Shown here: positions 1-8,404 of the stretch, in pieces
Layout of the letters: each line of letters begins with the position of its first letter
Numbering within the stretch: the first letter of the stretch is position 1
Origin: Bacteroidota bacterium
Lineage (GTDB): Bacteria; Bacteroidota; Bacteroidia; Chitinophagales; Chitinophagaceae
NCBI GenBank assembly: GCA_018266575.1
Contig: JAFEAE010000018.1
Span: 1-64,000, forward strand
Direction of reading: 5' to 3'
DNA: 64,000 bases
Position numbers and translations under genes: made by a program
Notes under the pieces: model-generated
What the model was told of the DNA's origin: nothing
The model's input: the letters and a program-made list of their open reading frames with translations, nothing else
Databases searched by the model: none

Positions 1-111
1 TTCAAAACGGTGTTCCCACTCCACTTTGAATCCAAGCCAATCGACATAAAATTCAAGCGCCTTCTGATAATCGAATATCCTCAGTACCGGTATCGTTTTT
101 TCAACTTTCAT
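1..111 (-). CDS. Glyoxalase/bleomycin-resistance family protein (N-terminal part, cut by window edge)
   Basis: Only the first 37 codons are inside the window. The protein starts MKVEKTIPVLRIFDYQKALE and continues with FYVDWLGFKVEW, the typical first beta-alpha-beta-beta unit of vicinal oxygen chelate (glyoxalase/bleomycin resistance) proteins, with the usual 'A..FY...LGF.V.W' pattern. The ATG lies about 50 nt downstream of ilvN on the same strand, so it may be the last part of the ilv transcript. Substrate cannot be inferred. Confidence is high for the fold and low for any function. Confidence 0.75.
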   Translation of the reverse strand, partial: MKVEKTIPVLRIFDYQKALEFYVDWLGFKVEWEHRFE

Positions 112-160
112 AATATTCGTATTTCGCCATTGACCATTGACCATTCACCGTCTCACCATC

Positions 161-745
161 TCACATCGTAAACACTTCATCCTGTTTTCCCAAATATTCA
201 TTGCCGATCAGTTCTTCTCCCGGGTCTTGTTCGTATTCTTTTAATTTTTCGTGGAAACCTTTGCTGTCTTTAATAATAGCCACACGTGCACTCCTGACAA
301 ATTCAATCAGCCCATAAGGTTCTAACGCTTTTATCAAACCTTCAATTTCTTCACGATGTCCTGAAGTTTCAAAAACAATATAATCCGTTCTTATGGCAAC
401 AGCTCTTGCACCATATTCGCGGAGCAGGCGTTCTACTTTTACTTTTTCTGCAATTACTTCAGTCGGCACTTTATACAATGCAAGTTCCTGCCAGATGATC
501 TCATCGTTCGTGTTATAATATGCTTTCAGCACATCAACTTGTTTTTCAATCTGGCGGCAGAGTTTTCTTACCACATCTTCCACTTCATTGATCACGATCG
601 TAAAGCGGTGTACACTATCAATCTCCGACGGAGAAGTATTCAAACTTTCGATATTAATTTTTCTTCTTGAAAAAATTATTGCGATACGGTTCAATAAACC
701 AATCTGGTTTTCCGTGTAAACGGTTAATGTGAATTCCTGTTTCAT
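161..745 (-). CDS. ilvN: Acetolactate synthase small (regulatory) subunit
   Basis: Regulatory subunit of acetohydroxyacid synthase, the first common enzyme of valine, leucine and isoleucine synthesis; it stimulates the catalytic subunit and confers feedback inhibition by valine. Residues 3-75 form an ACT domain (start MKQEFTLTVYTENQIGLLNR, then RRKINIESLN), followed by the C-terminal ACT-like domain characteristic of the IlvN/IlvH family up to about residue 165. At 194 residues it is slightly longer than usual and has an acidic tail. It is separated from the catalytic subunit gene by a methyltransferase gene, with an 8-nt gap to that gene, so co-transcription is likely. Confidence 0.93.
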   Translation of the reverse strand: MKQEFTLTVYTENQIGLLNRIAIIFSRRKINIESLNTSPSEIDSVHRFTIVINEVEDVVRKLCRQIEKQVDVLKAYYNTNDEIIWQELALYKVPTEVIAEKVKVERLLREYGARAVAIRTDYIVFETSGHREEIEGLIKALEPYGLIEFVRSARVAIIKDSKGFHEKLKEYEQDPGEELIGNEYLGKQDEVFTM

Positions 746-753
746 ATAAAATT

Positions 754-1545
754 TTATTTAGCAGAGATTGGCGGTTTTATTGCCACTACTCTTAATCGTT
801 TATAATCGGCATACCACTTGCCATTTTTGAAATGTGTTGGTTTTAGTTCATCCTGCACTTCTTTTAATATATCATTGACTATTGTTTCATCCACATTTTT
901 CAGGTAACTGCTGCAAAACATTTTTATCCAGTCCTTAACTCCGTTTTCCGTATCCTTTAATTCCGTATCACGGTTAAAATGCGCAGCGTAAGTAACCCGG
1001 AACCCGCGTTTTTCTAACAGGGATGTGTACTTGCTAAGTGATGGGAAATACCAGACCTGTTTTGCTGCATTGTCATTAAAGCCTCTTCGCTGCAAGGTTT
1101 TTTTCAATGCATTGATGATGGATTCTACATTTCCTTTGCCACCCATTTCCAATACTAACCTTCCGTTCCTTTTCAGGTTCGAATACATGCAATCAATTGC
1201 AGCTTCTTTATCCAATACCCAATGTAATACTGCGTTTGAAAAAACGGCATCAAAACTTTCATCGAAATGAAAATCCGTTGCTGACAAAACACGGAAATCG
1301 ATTGACGGGTATTCCTGTTTTGCCTTCGCGATCATCTCCGGTGAATTATCGATGCCTACCACAATTGCTCCTGATGCGGCTAATGTATTTGTAAGATGCC
1401 CTGTTCCACAACCAAGATCGAGGATACGCTCCCCGGCTTTTGGTGCCAGCGTATCTGCCAAATCTTCTCCGTATTTGAAAACAAAATCATGTTTGTTATC
1501 ATAAAGGGAAGCATTCCATTTTGTATGTTCAACTGTTGTACTCAT
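754..1545 (-). CDS. Class I SAM-dependent methyltransferase
   Basis: A 263-residue cytoplasmic methyltransferase. The SAM-binding motif I reads ILDLGCGTGHLT at residues 41-52, followed by the acidic motif-II region VVGIDNSPEMI and the post-motif FDAVFSNAVLHWV, typical of the Methyltransf_11/25 (UbiE-like and trans-aconitate methyltransferase-like) families. The substrate is unknown. The gene lies between ilvB and ilvN, with an 8-nt gap to ilvN and about 57 nt to ilvB, so it is probably transcribed with the ilv operon. Nothing in the sequence ties it to branched-chain amino acids; it may be a passenger. Confidence 0.88.
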   Translation of the reverse strand: MSTTVEHTKWNASLYDNKHDFVFKYGEDLADTLAPKAGERILDLGCGTGHLTNTLAASGAIVVGIDNSPEMIAKAKQEYPSIDFRVLSATDFHFDESFDAVFSNAVLHWVLDKEAAIDCMYSNLKRNGRLVLEMGGKGNVESIINALKKTLQRRGFNDNAAKQVWYFPSLSKYTSLLEKRGFRVTYAAHFNRDTELKDTENGVKDWIKMFCSSYLKNVDETIVNDILKEVQDELKPTHFKNGKWYADYKRLRVVAIKPPISAK

Positions 1546-1602
1546 AATAAATATTTTCGCTTTCCTCGTAATCTTAATAATCTTTTCAAATACAGCCCAG
1601 GC

Positions 1603-3345
1603 TTACTTTAATCGTATCTCAGCAACGCTACAGCCTTGTGGCACCATCGGGAATACGTTGTTTTCTTTTCCAACTTTTACTTCCAGCAAATAAGATCCTT
1701 TATGCTCAATCATTTTCTTCACGGCTGCTTTCAGGTCTTTTCTTTCGGAAACAGTTTGCCCGTCGATATGATATGCTTTTGCAAGCGTTACAAAATCGGG
1801 ACTTTCAATATCTACGAATGAATATCTTTTATCATGAAATAATTGCTGCCACTGACGAACCATCCCCAGGAAGTGATTGTTGAGAATTAATATTTTTACA
1901 TCCACTTCGCTCTGCATGATCGTTCCGAGTTCCTGCAATGTCATTTGAAAACCACCATCGCCAATAACTGCAATTACTGTTCTATTAGGTGCGCCAAATT
2001 TTGCACCGATTGCGGCAGGTAATGCAAAACCCATTGTTCCCAAACCGCCGGAAGTGATATTGCTTTTTGTTTCGTTGTATTGAGCATAACGACATGCTAC
2101 CATCTGGTGCTGTCCTACATCGGTTACAATGATTGCTTCGCCTTTGGAGATTTCATTGATAAGTTTGATCACTTCGCCCATTGTAAGAATATCGCTTGCA
2201 GGATTTAATTCCGGAGTGATACATGCTTCTTCTTCCTGTTTTTGAAATTCCCGGAATTTTTTTAACCATTCGTTGTGCGTTTTTTTCTCAATCAGTTCTG
2301 TCAGCATGGGTAATGTTTCTTTGCAATCGCCCCAGACAGGAACAGTTGTTTTTACATTTTTATCAATTTCTGCAGGATCAATATCGAGATGGATGACTTT
2401 AGCTTGTTTTGCATATTTATCCAATCTTCCTGTTACACGGTCATCGAAACGCATGCCTACTGCTATTAATACATCACATTCATTGGTTAACACATTCGGG
2501 CCATAATTTCCGTGCATGCCTAACATCCCAACTGCAAGGGGATGATCAGTTGGAATTGCACTCATGCCCATGATTGTCCAGGCTGCAGGCAATCCGCCTT
2601 TTTCAATAAACTTTTTAAATTCATTTTCGGCTTTACCAAGTATTACTCCCTGGCCGAAAATTACAAATGGTTTTTTTGCTTCATTAATCAATTGTGCTGC
2701 TTCCTCCACATATTTTTTTCGAACAATCGGTTTTGGACGATAACTACGTATATGCGTACACGTTATATATCCGTTATAATCGAATTTTTGTAGCTGTGCA
2801 TTTTTTGTAATATCAATAAGAACCGGTCCAGGCCTGCCGCTTTTTGCAATATAAAAAGCACGTGCAAGCACCGATGGAATTTCGGATGCATCAGTCACCT
2901 GGTAATTCCATTTGGTAACAGGAGTTGTTATGTTGATAACATCTGTTTCCTGGAAAGCATCCGTGCCGAGCAAGTGTGCAAATACCTGGCCTGTGATGCA
3001 AACAACAGGAGTACTATCGATCTGCGCATCGGCCAATCCTGTTACAAGATTTGTGGCGCCAGGCCCGCTCGTTGCAAACACCACGCCGACTCTTCCTGAA
3101 GAACGAGCATAGCCTTGTGCTGCATGAATGCCTCCCTGCTCGTGGCGCACGAGAATATGTTTCAGTTTTTCCTGGTAATCATACAACGCATCATAGATCG
3201 GCATGATCGCGCCGCCGGGATAACCGAAAATTGTATCGACCTTTTCAGCGATCAATGCTTTTAATACGGCTTCGCTGCCACTGATATTTTCTATCTTTTT
3301 TGCAGATGCTTTTGCTTTTTCTGCTGCCAGTTCGAGTGTGCTCAT
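1603..3345 (-). CDS. ilvB: Acetolactate synthase large (catalytic) subunit, biosynthetic type
   Basis: Thiamine diphosphate enzyme that condenses two pyruvates to acetolactate, or pyruvate with 2-oxobutyrate, in Val/Leu/Ile synthesis. It has 580 residues, a normal length. The N-terminal ThDP domain shows FGYPGGAIMPIYDAL and the activating glutamate in VRHEQGG. A central FAD/transhydrogenase-like domain follows, then the ThDP-metal motif starting GDGGFQMTLQELG at residue 462 and ending at ILNN about 27 residues later. The short N-terminal extension (about 20 residues) before SGSEAVLKAL is usual in Bacteroidota. The ORF6N gene lies 23 nt upstream and ilvN lies downstream. Confidence 0.96.
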   Translation of the reverse strand: MSTLELAAEKAKASAKKIENISGSEAVLKALIAEKVDTIFGYPGGAIMPIYDALYDYQEKLKHILVRHEQGGIHAAQGYARSSGRVGVVFATSGPGATNLVTGLADAQIDSTPVVCITGQVFAHLLGTDAFQETDVINITTPVTKWNYQVTDASEIPSVLARAFYIAKSGRPGPVLIDITKNAQLQKFDYNGYITCTHIRSYRPKPIVRKKYVEEAAQLINEAKKPFVIFGQGVILGKAENEFKKFIEKGGLPAAWTIMGMSAIPTDHPLAVGMLGMHGNYGPNVLTNECDVLIAVGMRFDDRVTGRLDKYAKQAKVIHLDIDPAEIDKNVKTTVPVWGDCKETLPMLTELIEKKTHNEWLKKFREFQKQEEEACITPELNPASDILTMGEVIKLINEISKGEAIIVTDVGQHQMVACRYAQYNETKSNITSGGLGTMGFALPAAIGAKFGAPNRTVIAVIGDGGFQMTLQELGTIMQSEVDVKILILNNHFLGMVRQWQQLFHDKRYSFVDIESPDFVTLAKAYHIDGQTVSERKDLKAAVKKMIEHKGSYLLEVKVGKENNVFPMVPQGCSVAEIRLK

Positions 3346-3368
3346 AACTCTGTGTTATTAATAATAAA

Positions 3369-3947
3369 TTATTTTTTAAATCCGATGCGTTCCCTGTTCT
3401 TCCACAATTCTGTTTTATTTTCTTCTTCAACTTTTTTATCGAGCATTGTTTCCAATGCTTCGTATATCTGGTTCAGTTGCGCATCATATCCACCCATTCT
3501 TTCTTTTAATTCATCCAGGCTTGCAATAATTTCTTTGTACTGTATTGCCATTTTTCGCAAAGCCACGAAAGCTCTTACAATTGCAATATTCATCTTTCTT
3601 GCCGTCGGGCTTTTCAAAACACTGGCAAGCATGGTCACGCCGTGTTCTGTAAAAGCATAGGGTAAAAATCTTGCTCCTCCGTGCCTTGAGGTCACAATTT
3701 GTGACCAGTTAGTATTTTGAGGATCATCTACTTGTGAACTTGAGGTCACAATTTGTGACCTCAAGTCTTGCCATTCTTTCTTGGTCAATCGAAACATAAA
3801 ATCTTCCGGAAAGCTTTCTATATTTCTTTTTACAGCCTGGTTAAAAACCTTTGTTTCGACGTGATACAATTCCGCCAGATCAAAATCAAGCATTACTTTT
3901 TGCCCGCGTATTTCAAATATCTTCTGCTGAATAATCTGCAATTCCAT
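3369..3947 (-). CDS. ORF6N domain protein (phage-type DNA-binding domain)
   Basis: A 192-residue protein with an N-terminal ORF6N domain (residues about 5-95), seen in QQKIFEIRGQKVMLDFDLAE and in LPYAFTEHGVTMLASVL, followed by a helical C-terminus (ELKERMGGYDAQLNQIYEALE) suggestive of a coiled coil. ORF6N/KilA-N domains are found in phage and mobile-element regulators and are widely scattered in Bacteroidota. The usual SQIVTS motif is present twice because of an internal insertion, and each copy encodes a DNA palindrome (see repeats at 3690 and 3739). It sits between ilvD and ilvB as an interloper in the operon; no phage genes surround it. Function unknown. Confidence 0.85.
   Translation of the reverse strand: MELQIIQQKIFEIRGQKVMLDFDLAELYHVETKVFNQAVKRNIESFPEDFMFRLTKKEWQDLRSQIVTSSSQVDDPQNTNWSQIVTSRHGGARFLPYAFTEHGVTMLASVLKSPTARKMNIAIVRAFVALRKMAIQYKEIIASLDELKERMGGYDAQLNQIYEALETMLDKKVEEENKTELWKNRERIGFKK
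3690..3706. repeat. Palindrome GGTCACAATTTGTGACC inside the ORF6N gene, copy 1
   Basis: A 17-nt palindrome (8-bp arms around one central T). It encodes the second SQIVTS motif of the ORF6N protein. A longer copy occurs 33 nt away at 3739-3765. Confidence 0.8.
3739..3765. repeat. 27-nt palindrome inside the ORF6N gene, copy 2
   Basis: The arm CTTGAGGTCACAA is followed by one T and then by its exact complement, giving 13-bp arms and a 1-nt centre. The core is the same as in 3690-3706. It could be an operator for the ORF6N protein or a product of an internal duplication; the sequence does not decide. Confidence 0.75.
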
Positions 3948-3985
3948 AGGTTCGGTTTAATATCAAATCTCAAAATCTCAAATTG

Positions 3986-5671
3986 CTATTCCTCATCCGT
4001 AACACATCCTTCGCTCGCCGTTTTTACAACACGTGCATATTTATAAAGAATGCCTTTTGTCGCTTTTGGCGCTGGCTTTTTCCATGCAGCTCTGCGTTTT
4101 GCAATTTCTTCTTCACTCACTTTTAAAACAAGCTTATTGTTGACAGCATCGATTTCAATAACATCATCATCCTGCACTAATCCTATCAAACCACCTTCAT
4201 TCGCTTCCGGTGTGATGTGGCCCACAACAAAACCGTGTGTGCCGCCGCTGAATCTTCCGTCAGTAATCAACGCAACAGATTTTCCTAAACCTGCGCCAAT
4301 AATTAATCCGGTTGGTTTCAGCATTTCAGGCATTCCCGGCGCACCTTTCGGCCCAACATTTCTGATCACCACTACGTCACCTGCATGTACTCTTTTGCTT
4401 TGTAAACCTTCCAGCAAATGTGCTTCGCCATCAAACACTCTCGCAGTTCCTTCAAAACGTTCGCCTTCTTTACCGGTGATCTTTGCAACACTTCCGCCTT
4501 CAGCAAGATTGCCATATAAAATTTGTAAGTGGCCTGTTTTTTTCAATGGATTTTCCAATGGCATCACGATGTCTTGTTTTTCGAAATCAAGTGTTGGTGT
4601 GTCTTTCAGGTTTTCCGCAACTGTTTTGCCTGTAACTGTTAAACATTCACCATGTAACATTCCCTTGCTTAACAAATATTTCATTACAGAAGGAACCCCA
4701 CCATGTTTCGCAAGGTCCTGCATCAGATGTTTGCCACTTGGTTTAAAGTCGGCAAGCATCGGTGTCTTATCACTTATTTTCTGAAAATCATCAATCGTCA
4801 GATCAACATCAACACTTCTTGCCATCGCGATCAAATGCAATACAGCATTGGTGCTTCCACCCAAAACCATAATGACTGTTATAGCATTTTCAAATGCTTT
4901 TTTGGTCATGATATCTTTTGGTTTGATATCTTTCTCCAACAATAATTTTATCGCTTCACCAATCGTATCACACTCTTTTTGTTTTGCTTCACTCAATGCC
5001 GGATTACTTGCTGAATAAGGCAAACTCATTCCTAATGCTTCAATAGCACTTGCCATCGTATTAGCTGTGTACATGCCGCCGCAAGCGCCTGCACCCGGAC
5101 ATGCATGGCGAATAATTTCTTTGAAATCATTTTCGCCGAGGTTGCCCATGATCTTTTGCCCCAATGCTTCAAATGTGGAAACGATATTCAACTCTTCCCC
5201 TTTATAATGTCCCGCGGCAATCGTGCCACCATACAACATAATCGAAGGACGGTTCAATCTTCCCATTGCCATTATGCAGCCTGGCATATTTTTATCGCAA
5301 CCGGGAATCGTGATGAGTGCATCATAATATTGAGCGCCTGCATTGGTTTCAATACTATCTGCAATAACATCGCGGCTCACCAAACTGTAACGCATTCCAT
5401 CCGTGCCCATGCTGATTCCATCACTCACACCAATCGTATAAAAACGCAAACCCAATAAACCGTCAACATGATTAACGCTGTCTTTTACTTTGGTTGCGAA
5501 ATCATTCAAGTGCATGTTGCATGGATTTCCATCCCAACCCATCGCAACAACGCCAACTTGTGCTTTCTTAAAATCTTCTTCTTTTAAACCGATCGCATAA
5601 TACATTGCCTGTGCTGCCGGTTGTGTTGGATCCTGCGTTAACGTTTTTGAGTATTTGTTCAGTTCTGACAT
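3986..5671 (-). CDS. ilvD: Dihydroxy-acid dehydratase
   Basis: Iron-sulfur enzyme dehydrating 2,3-dihydroxy-isovalerate and 2,3-dihydroxy-3-methylvalerate to the 2-oxo acids for Val/Leu/Ile and pantothenate. It has 561 residues, full length for the family. Cluster-binding cysteines are in [10 protein letters not shown] and [17 protein letters not shown], and the family signature [12 protein letters not shown] segment reads [22 protein letters not shown]. The start codon is preceded by a 19-nt segment that is identical in front of ilvE. A 287-nt spacer carrying a dispersed repeat separates it from ilvE upstream. The ORF6N gene follows 38 nt downstream. Confidence 0.97.
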   Translation of the reverse strand: MSELNKYSKTLTQDPTQPAAQAMYYAIGLKEEDFKKAQVGVVAMGWDGNPCNMHLNDFATKVKDSVNHVDGLLGLRFYTIGVSDGISMGTDGMRYSLVSRDVIADSIETNAGAQYYDALITIPGCDKNMPGCIMAMGRLNRPSIMLYGGTIAAGHYKGEELNIVSTFEALGQKIMGNLGENDFKEIIRHACPGAGACGGMYTANTMASAIEALGMSLPYSASNPALSEAKQKECDTIGEAIKLLLEKDIKPKDIMTKKAFENAITVIMVLGGSTNAVLHLIAMARSVDVDLTIDDFQKISDKTPMLADFKPSGKHLMQDLAKHGGVPSVMKYLLSKGMLHGECLTVTGKTVAENLKDTPTLDFEKQDIVMPLENPLKKTGHLQILYGNLAEGGSVAKITGKEGERFEGTARVFDGEAHLLEGLQSKRVHAGDVVVIRNVGPKGAPGMPEMLKPTGLIIGAGLGKSVALITDGRFSGGTHGFVVGHITPEANEGGLIGLVQDDDVIEIDAVNNKLVLKVSEEEIAKRRAAWKKPAPKATKGILYKYARVVKTASEGCVTDEE

Positions 5672-5687
5672 AAATATTTACGATTTA
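5669..5687 (-). repeat. 19-nt sequence at the ilvD start, duplicated at the ilvE start
   Basis: The plus-strand text CATAAATATTTACGATTTA, which includes the ilvD start codon, recurs exactly at 6859-6877 with the ilvE start codon. On the coding strand it is an A/T-rich initiation region without a Shine-Dalgarno motif, which fits Bacteroidota translation initiation. Whether it is functional conservation or recent duplication cannot be told. Confidence 0.85.
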
Positions 5688-5811
5688 CGATGTTAGATGT
5701 ACGATTTCTGAGAACAGTTATCAGTCGCCAGTACATTAAATTCTTAGTTTCTTTTTTTTTAGTTTTTAGTCTCTCTTATTTTAATTTTTATTTTGGTATC
5801 CAGCGATATCA

Positions 5812-5867
5812 ACACTCTTCATCATTGTTGCGTCGCAGTCCGTTCATCGGTATTGCTACTATTGAAC
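5812..5867 (+). repeat. Dispersed intergenic repeat, copy A (GTTGCGTCGCA family)
   Basis: This copy contains the core TTGTTGCGTCGCAGTCCGTT, then TCATCGGTATTGCTACTATT. The same core occurs at 19648-19704, 39780-39825 and 52413-52464, always between genes. Copies C and D carry CAGTAACTCCGGTT upstream of the core, and complementary TTGAAC/GTTCAA stretches around it allow a hairpin. The rest of the 287-nt ilvD-ilvE spacer is T-rich and has no ORF I can support. Confidence 0.75.
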
Positions 5868-5958
5868 TTTGGTCTTCTCTGCAATCATTCATTACTATCT
5901 CACACACTCCCAAATTCTATCTCCCAGCTTCTATCTCCTAATTCCACATTTCTTATTG

Positions 5959-6861
5959 TTAAACATTCACCGCTCGTACCTCAAAAGCTTTCTCCGTCAC
6001 TTTGCATTTATATGCATCCTGAATTACTTTGCTCACACTTTCATTCCAGTCTTTTTTTAGTTTCACTCCATCCAAACTTTCCCAGCCGATCACTTCTGCA
6101 GCAGTTCCGCAGAAAAAAGCGGCGTCTGCATTTTTCAATTCTGCCGTTGTGAAAAATTTTTCTTCCACCGGAATATCCAACTCATGACATATTTCAATTA
6201 CGGTTGCTCTTGTTATGCCGGGTAAAATATTTCCTAATGCCGGTGTATATAATTTTCCATCTTTCTCATAGAACACATTTGCACCGGGAGCCTCTGCTAC
6301 AAAACCATTTATGTCATTCAATAGTGCTTCATCATATCCTTTTGCTTTGGCGTCCTGGCTCGCCACGATCGAATTCACATAATGGCCCGCCGCTTTAGCT
6401 TCCATATTAAATGCTTTCGGGTTCGGACGTTCAAAAGGAGACGTCATCACTTTGATCAGTTTATCGCCCAAAAATTTTCCCATCTCCCAAACTTCGATCG
6501 TGATGAAAGATTCTTCGTTTTTTGTAAAACTCATATTTGCCGGCGCAAAAACTAACGGCCTGATATATGCGTTTTGCAAATTGTTCCGTTGCAATATCTC
6601 ATACGTTGCATCGATAAGTTCCTGCGTTTCCCATTTATATCCGATGTTGATAGCTTCCGCCGATCTTCTTAATCTTTCATAATGCTCCACTTCTTTAAAG
6701 ATCTTTGTCGCACCACTAATGGTCTTGTATGACCGTATTCCTTCGAACACCGCATAACCATAATGCAGCGACTGGCTATACAGGTCGATCTTCGCTTCAG
6801 AAGCTTTTACATATTCTCCATTCAGGTAGAGAATGGTGTTTTCGTTGTAATATGTTGGCAT
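5959..6861 (-). CDS. ilvE: Branched-chain amino acid aminotransferase
   Basis: PLP-dependent class IV aminotransferase that makes Val, Leu and Ile from their oxo acids with glutamate. It has 300 residues, the usual length of the IlvE subfamily. Features include LYSQSLHYGYAVFEGIRSY near residues 27-45, the PLP lysine in EAKAAGHYVNS (Lys156), and the cofactor-proximal NGFVAEAPGANVFYE. It is the first structural gene after the ilv attenuator, about 135 nt downstream of the terminator, so its expression should depend on read-through. Confidence 0.96.
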   Translation of the reverse strand: MPTYYNENTILYLNGEYVKASEAKIDLYSQSLHYGYAVFEGIRSYKTISGATKIFKEVEHYERLRRSAEAINIGYKWETQELIDATYEILQRNNLQNAYIRPLVFAPANMSFTKNEESFITIEVWEMGKFLGDKLIKVMTSPFERPNPKAFNMEAKAAGHYVNSIVASQDAKAKGYDEALLNDINGFVAEAPGANVFYEKDGKLYTPALGNILPGITRATVIEICHELDIPVEEKFFTTAELKNADAAFFCGTAAEVIGWESLDGVKLKKDWNESVSKVIQDAYKCKVTEKAFEVRAVNV

Positions 6862-6877
6862 AAATATTTACGATTTA
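6859..6877 (-). repeat. 19-nt sequence at the ilvE start, duplicated at the ilvD start
   Basis: Exact copy of 5669-5687, including the start codon of ilvE. See that entry. Confidence 0.85.
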
Positions 6878-6997
6878 TAAATACGAATTGAACGAATTAA
6901 GGCGAATTTTTACTAAACTATATTTCGGTTATACATTAACGTTATCGATATCTGCTCATCCTTTAAATCTCTAAAATCCCCGTTCAGACAAGACAAA

Positions 6998-7026
6998 TAA
7001 AAAAACCCGCCTTTTTTGGAGGCGGG
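6998..7026 (-). terminator. Intrinsic terminator / attenuator of the ilv operon
   Basis: On the minus strand CCCGCCT, a 7-nt loop and AGGCGGG are followed at once by seven T residues. It lies after the ilvL leader ORF and before ilvE, so it can only act as an attenuator for the downstream ilv genes or as the end of the leu transcript. Its 5' arm, CCGCCTCC (7018-7025), can instead pair with GGAGGTGG (7063-7070) inside ilvL. Confidence 0.92.
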
Positions 7027-7055
7027 CCGTTTATATGTTATCTGTGTAATTAACG

Positions 7056-7154
7056 TTAACAACCACCTCCGTGAATAGCAGGAATAATAATGACCACCAC
7101 AATAATAATTGCGGTAATTGTTGTTAGTACATTATTGATCCTGTTGTTCAACAT
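7056..7154 (-). CDS. ilvL: ilv operon leader peptide
   Basis: A 32-residue ORF beginning MLNNRINNVLTTITA and continuing IIIVVVIIIPAIHGGGC. It contains 9 Ile, 4 Val and 2 Leu. Length, position and the Val/Ile run followed by Pro closely resemble the enterobacterial ilvGMEDA leader peptide. Codons 29-31 (GGA GGT GGT) supply GGAGGTGG, which pairs at all eight positions (one G-U) with the 5' arm of the terminator at 6998-7026. A ribosome stalled on the Ile/Val codons 13-24 would leave this arm free and prevent termination; a ribosome reaching the stop would cover it and allow termination. A good promoter lies at 7173-7203. The alternative, a small membrane peptide, is much less likely given the terminator and antiterminator. 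Confidence 0.88.
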   Translation of the reverse strand: MLNNRINNVLTTITAIIIVVVIIIPAIHGGGC

Positions 7155-7172
7155 GAATAGATTGTTGTATTG

Positions 7173-7203
7173 CGAATATACGAACCGCCATTGAATAAAC
7201 AAA
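7173..7203 (-). promoter_or_regulatory. Promoter of the ilvL-ilvEDBN unit
   Basis: On the minus strand TTTG (7203-7200) is followed by a 19-nt spacer and TATATTCG (7180-7173), seven of eight bases of the Bacteroidota -7 consensus TAnnTTTG. Transcription would start near 7167, about 13 nt before the ilvL start codon. This gives the ilv genes their own promoter after leuB. Confidence 0.75.
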
Positions 7204-7260
7204 GAACTAAATTAAGGTGTAAGGTTTTCCCTAAGCCTTAAACCCTAAACCTTATACCTT

Positions 7261-8376
7261 CTAAATGATCGTCGACTTTCTCAATTCTATATTTGCCTTG
7301 TTGATATCTCCCGGAAATTTATTACCTACAAAATCACTGATCAGTTCGCCGATCGTTGAGGTGAAATAAAAATTAACCGGGTCAATATCTTTGGTAACAA
7401 ATCCGTTTTGTAATGTCCAGTTTACTGCTGTGCGAACCAGCTCCGCTTCTTTATGCAAGCCAAAATGATCAAGCATCATCGCTGCTGAAAGAATGGAACC
7501 GAGCGGGTTTGCAATATCTTTTCCTGCGGCCTGCGGATAAGAACCATGAATAGGTTCAAAAAGTGCTGAACCTTTTCCTACCGAAGCTGACGGCAGCAAC
7601 CCAAGCGAACCACTGATTACGCTCGCTTCATCGCTGATGATATCGCCGAACATATTTTCCGTGAGCACTACATCAAATTGTTTCGGGTTGAGAATAATCT
7701 GCATGGCTGCATTGTCAACAAATAAAAAATCCAATTCAACATCGCTGTATTGCGCTGCAATTTCTTTCACCACTTTTCTCCATAATCGTGATGTTTCAAG
7801 CACATTTGCTTTATCAACAAGCGTTAATTTTTTTCTTCTGAGTTGTGCCTGTTTAAATGCAAGATGAGCGATGCGTTCAATTTCTTCGCGGGTATAGGTG
7901 CAATCATCAAGAGCACGGTTGCCATCTGCATCCGTTTCTTTTTTACCGAAATAAATTCCGCCTGTTAATTCCCGATAGATAATGAAATCAACATCCTCAA
8001 TATTTTTTGTTTTGAGCGGAGAAAGATGATGCAAAGCAGGGTAGGTGCTCACCGGCCTGATGTTGGCAAACAGTTGCAATGATTTTCTCAGTTTCAGCAA
8101 ACCTTGTTCTGGACGCACTTTTGCAGTAGGATCATTATCATATTTAGGATGCCCGATAGCACCAAATAAAATGGCATCACTGTTTAATGATGCTTCAATA
8201 GTTTCGTCTGGCAATGGATTGCCTGTTTTGTCTATAGCGTCGGCGCCCATTAAATGATAGGAATAATTAAACTCATGCCCGAATTGTTCCGCAATCGAAT
8301 TTAATACTTTTACTGACTGACGGGTTACTTCCGGGCCTATTCCATCTCCTTCGATAACTACAATATTTTTTGTCAT
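7261..8376 (-). CDS. leuB: 3-isopropylmalate dehydrogenase
   Basis: NAD-dependent decarboxylating dehydrogenase of leucine synthesis. I start it at the ATG giving MTKNIVVIEGDGIGPEV, the usual N-terminus; an upstream in-frame ATG at 8421 would add 15 unrelated residues and overlap leuD. From this start it has 371 residues. Diagnostic segments are the substrate-binding region LRKSLQLFANIRP, YRELTGGIYFG, the catalytic lysine in TLVDKANVLETSRLWR, the metal aspartates in TENMFGDIISDEAS and the NAD-site GSYPQAAGKDIANP. It is the last leu gene, 28 nt after leuD, and is followed by the ilv promoter and leader. Confidence 0.96.
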   Translation of the reverse strand: MTKNIVVIEGDGIGPEVTRQSVKVLNSIAEQFGHEFNYSYHLMGADAIDKTGNPLPDETIEASLNSDAILFGAIGHPKYDNDPTAKVRPEQGLLKLRKSLQLFANIRPVSTYPALHHLSPLKTKNIEDVDFIIYRELTGGIYFGKKETDADGNRALDDCTYTREEIERIAHLAFKQAQLRRKKLTLVDKANVLETSRLWRKVVKEIAAQYSDVELDFLFVDNAAMQIILNPKQFDVVLTENMFGDIISDEASVISGSLGLLPSASVGKGSALFEPIHGSYPQAAGKDIANPLGSILSAAMMLDHFGLHKEAELVRTAVNWTLQNGFVTKDIDPVNFYFTSTIGELISDFVGNKFPGDINKANIELRKSTII

Positions 8377-8404
8377 TTTCTGATTATGATTTAGGGATTG
8401 TGGT

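Noticed and set aside
4050..4784. A 244-codon plus-strand frame opposite ilvD.
   Set aside because: ilvD is intact and conserved on the minus strand; the plus-strand frame has biased, low-complexity shadow composition.
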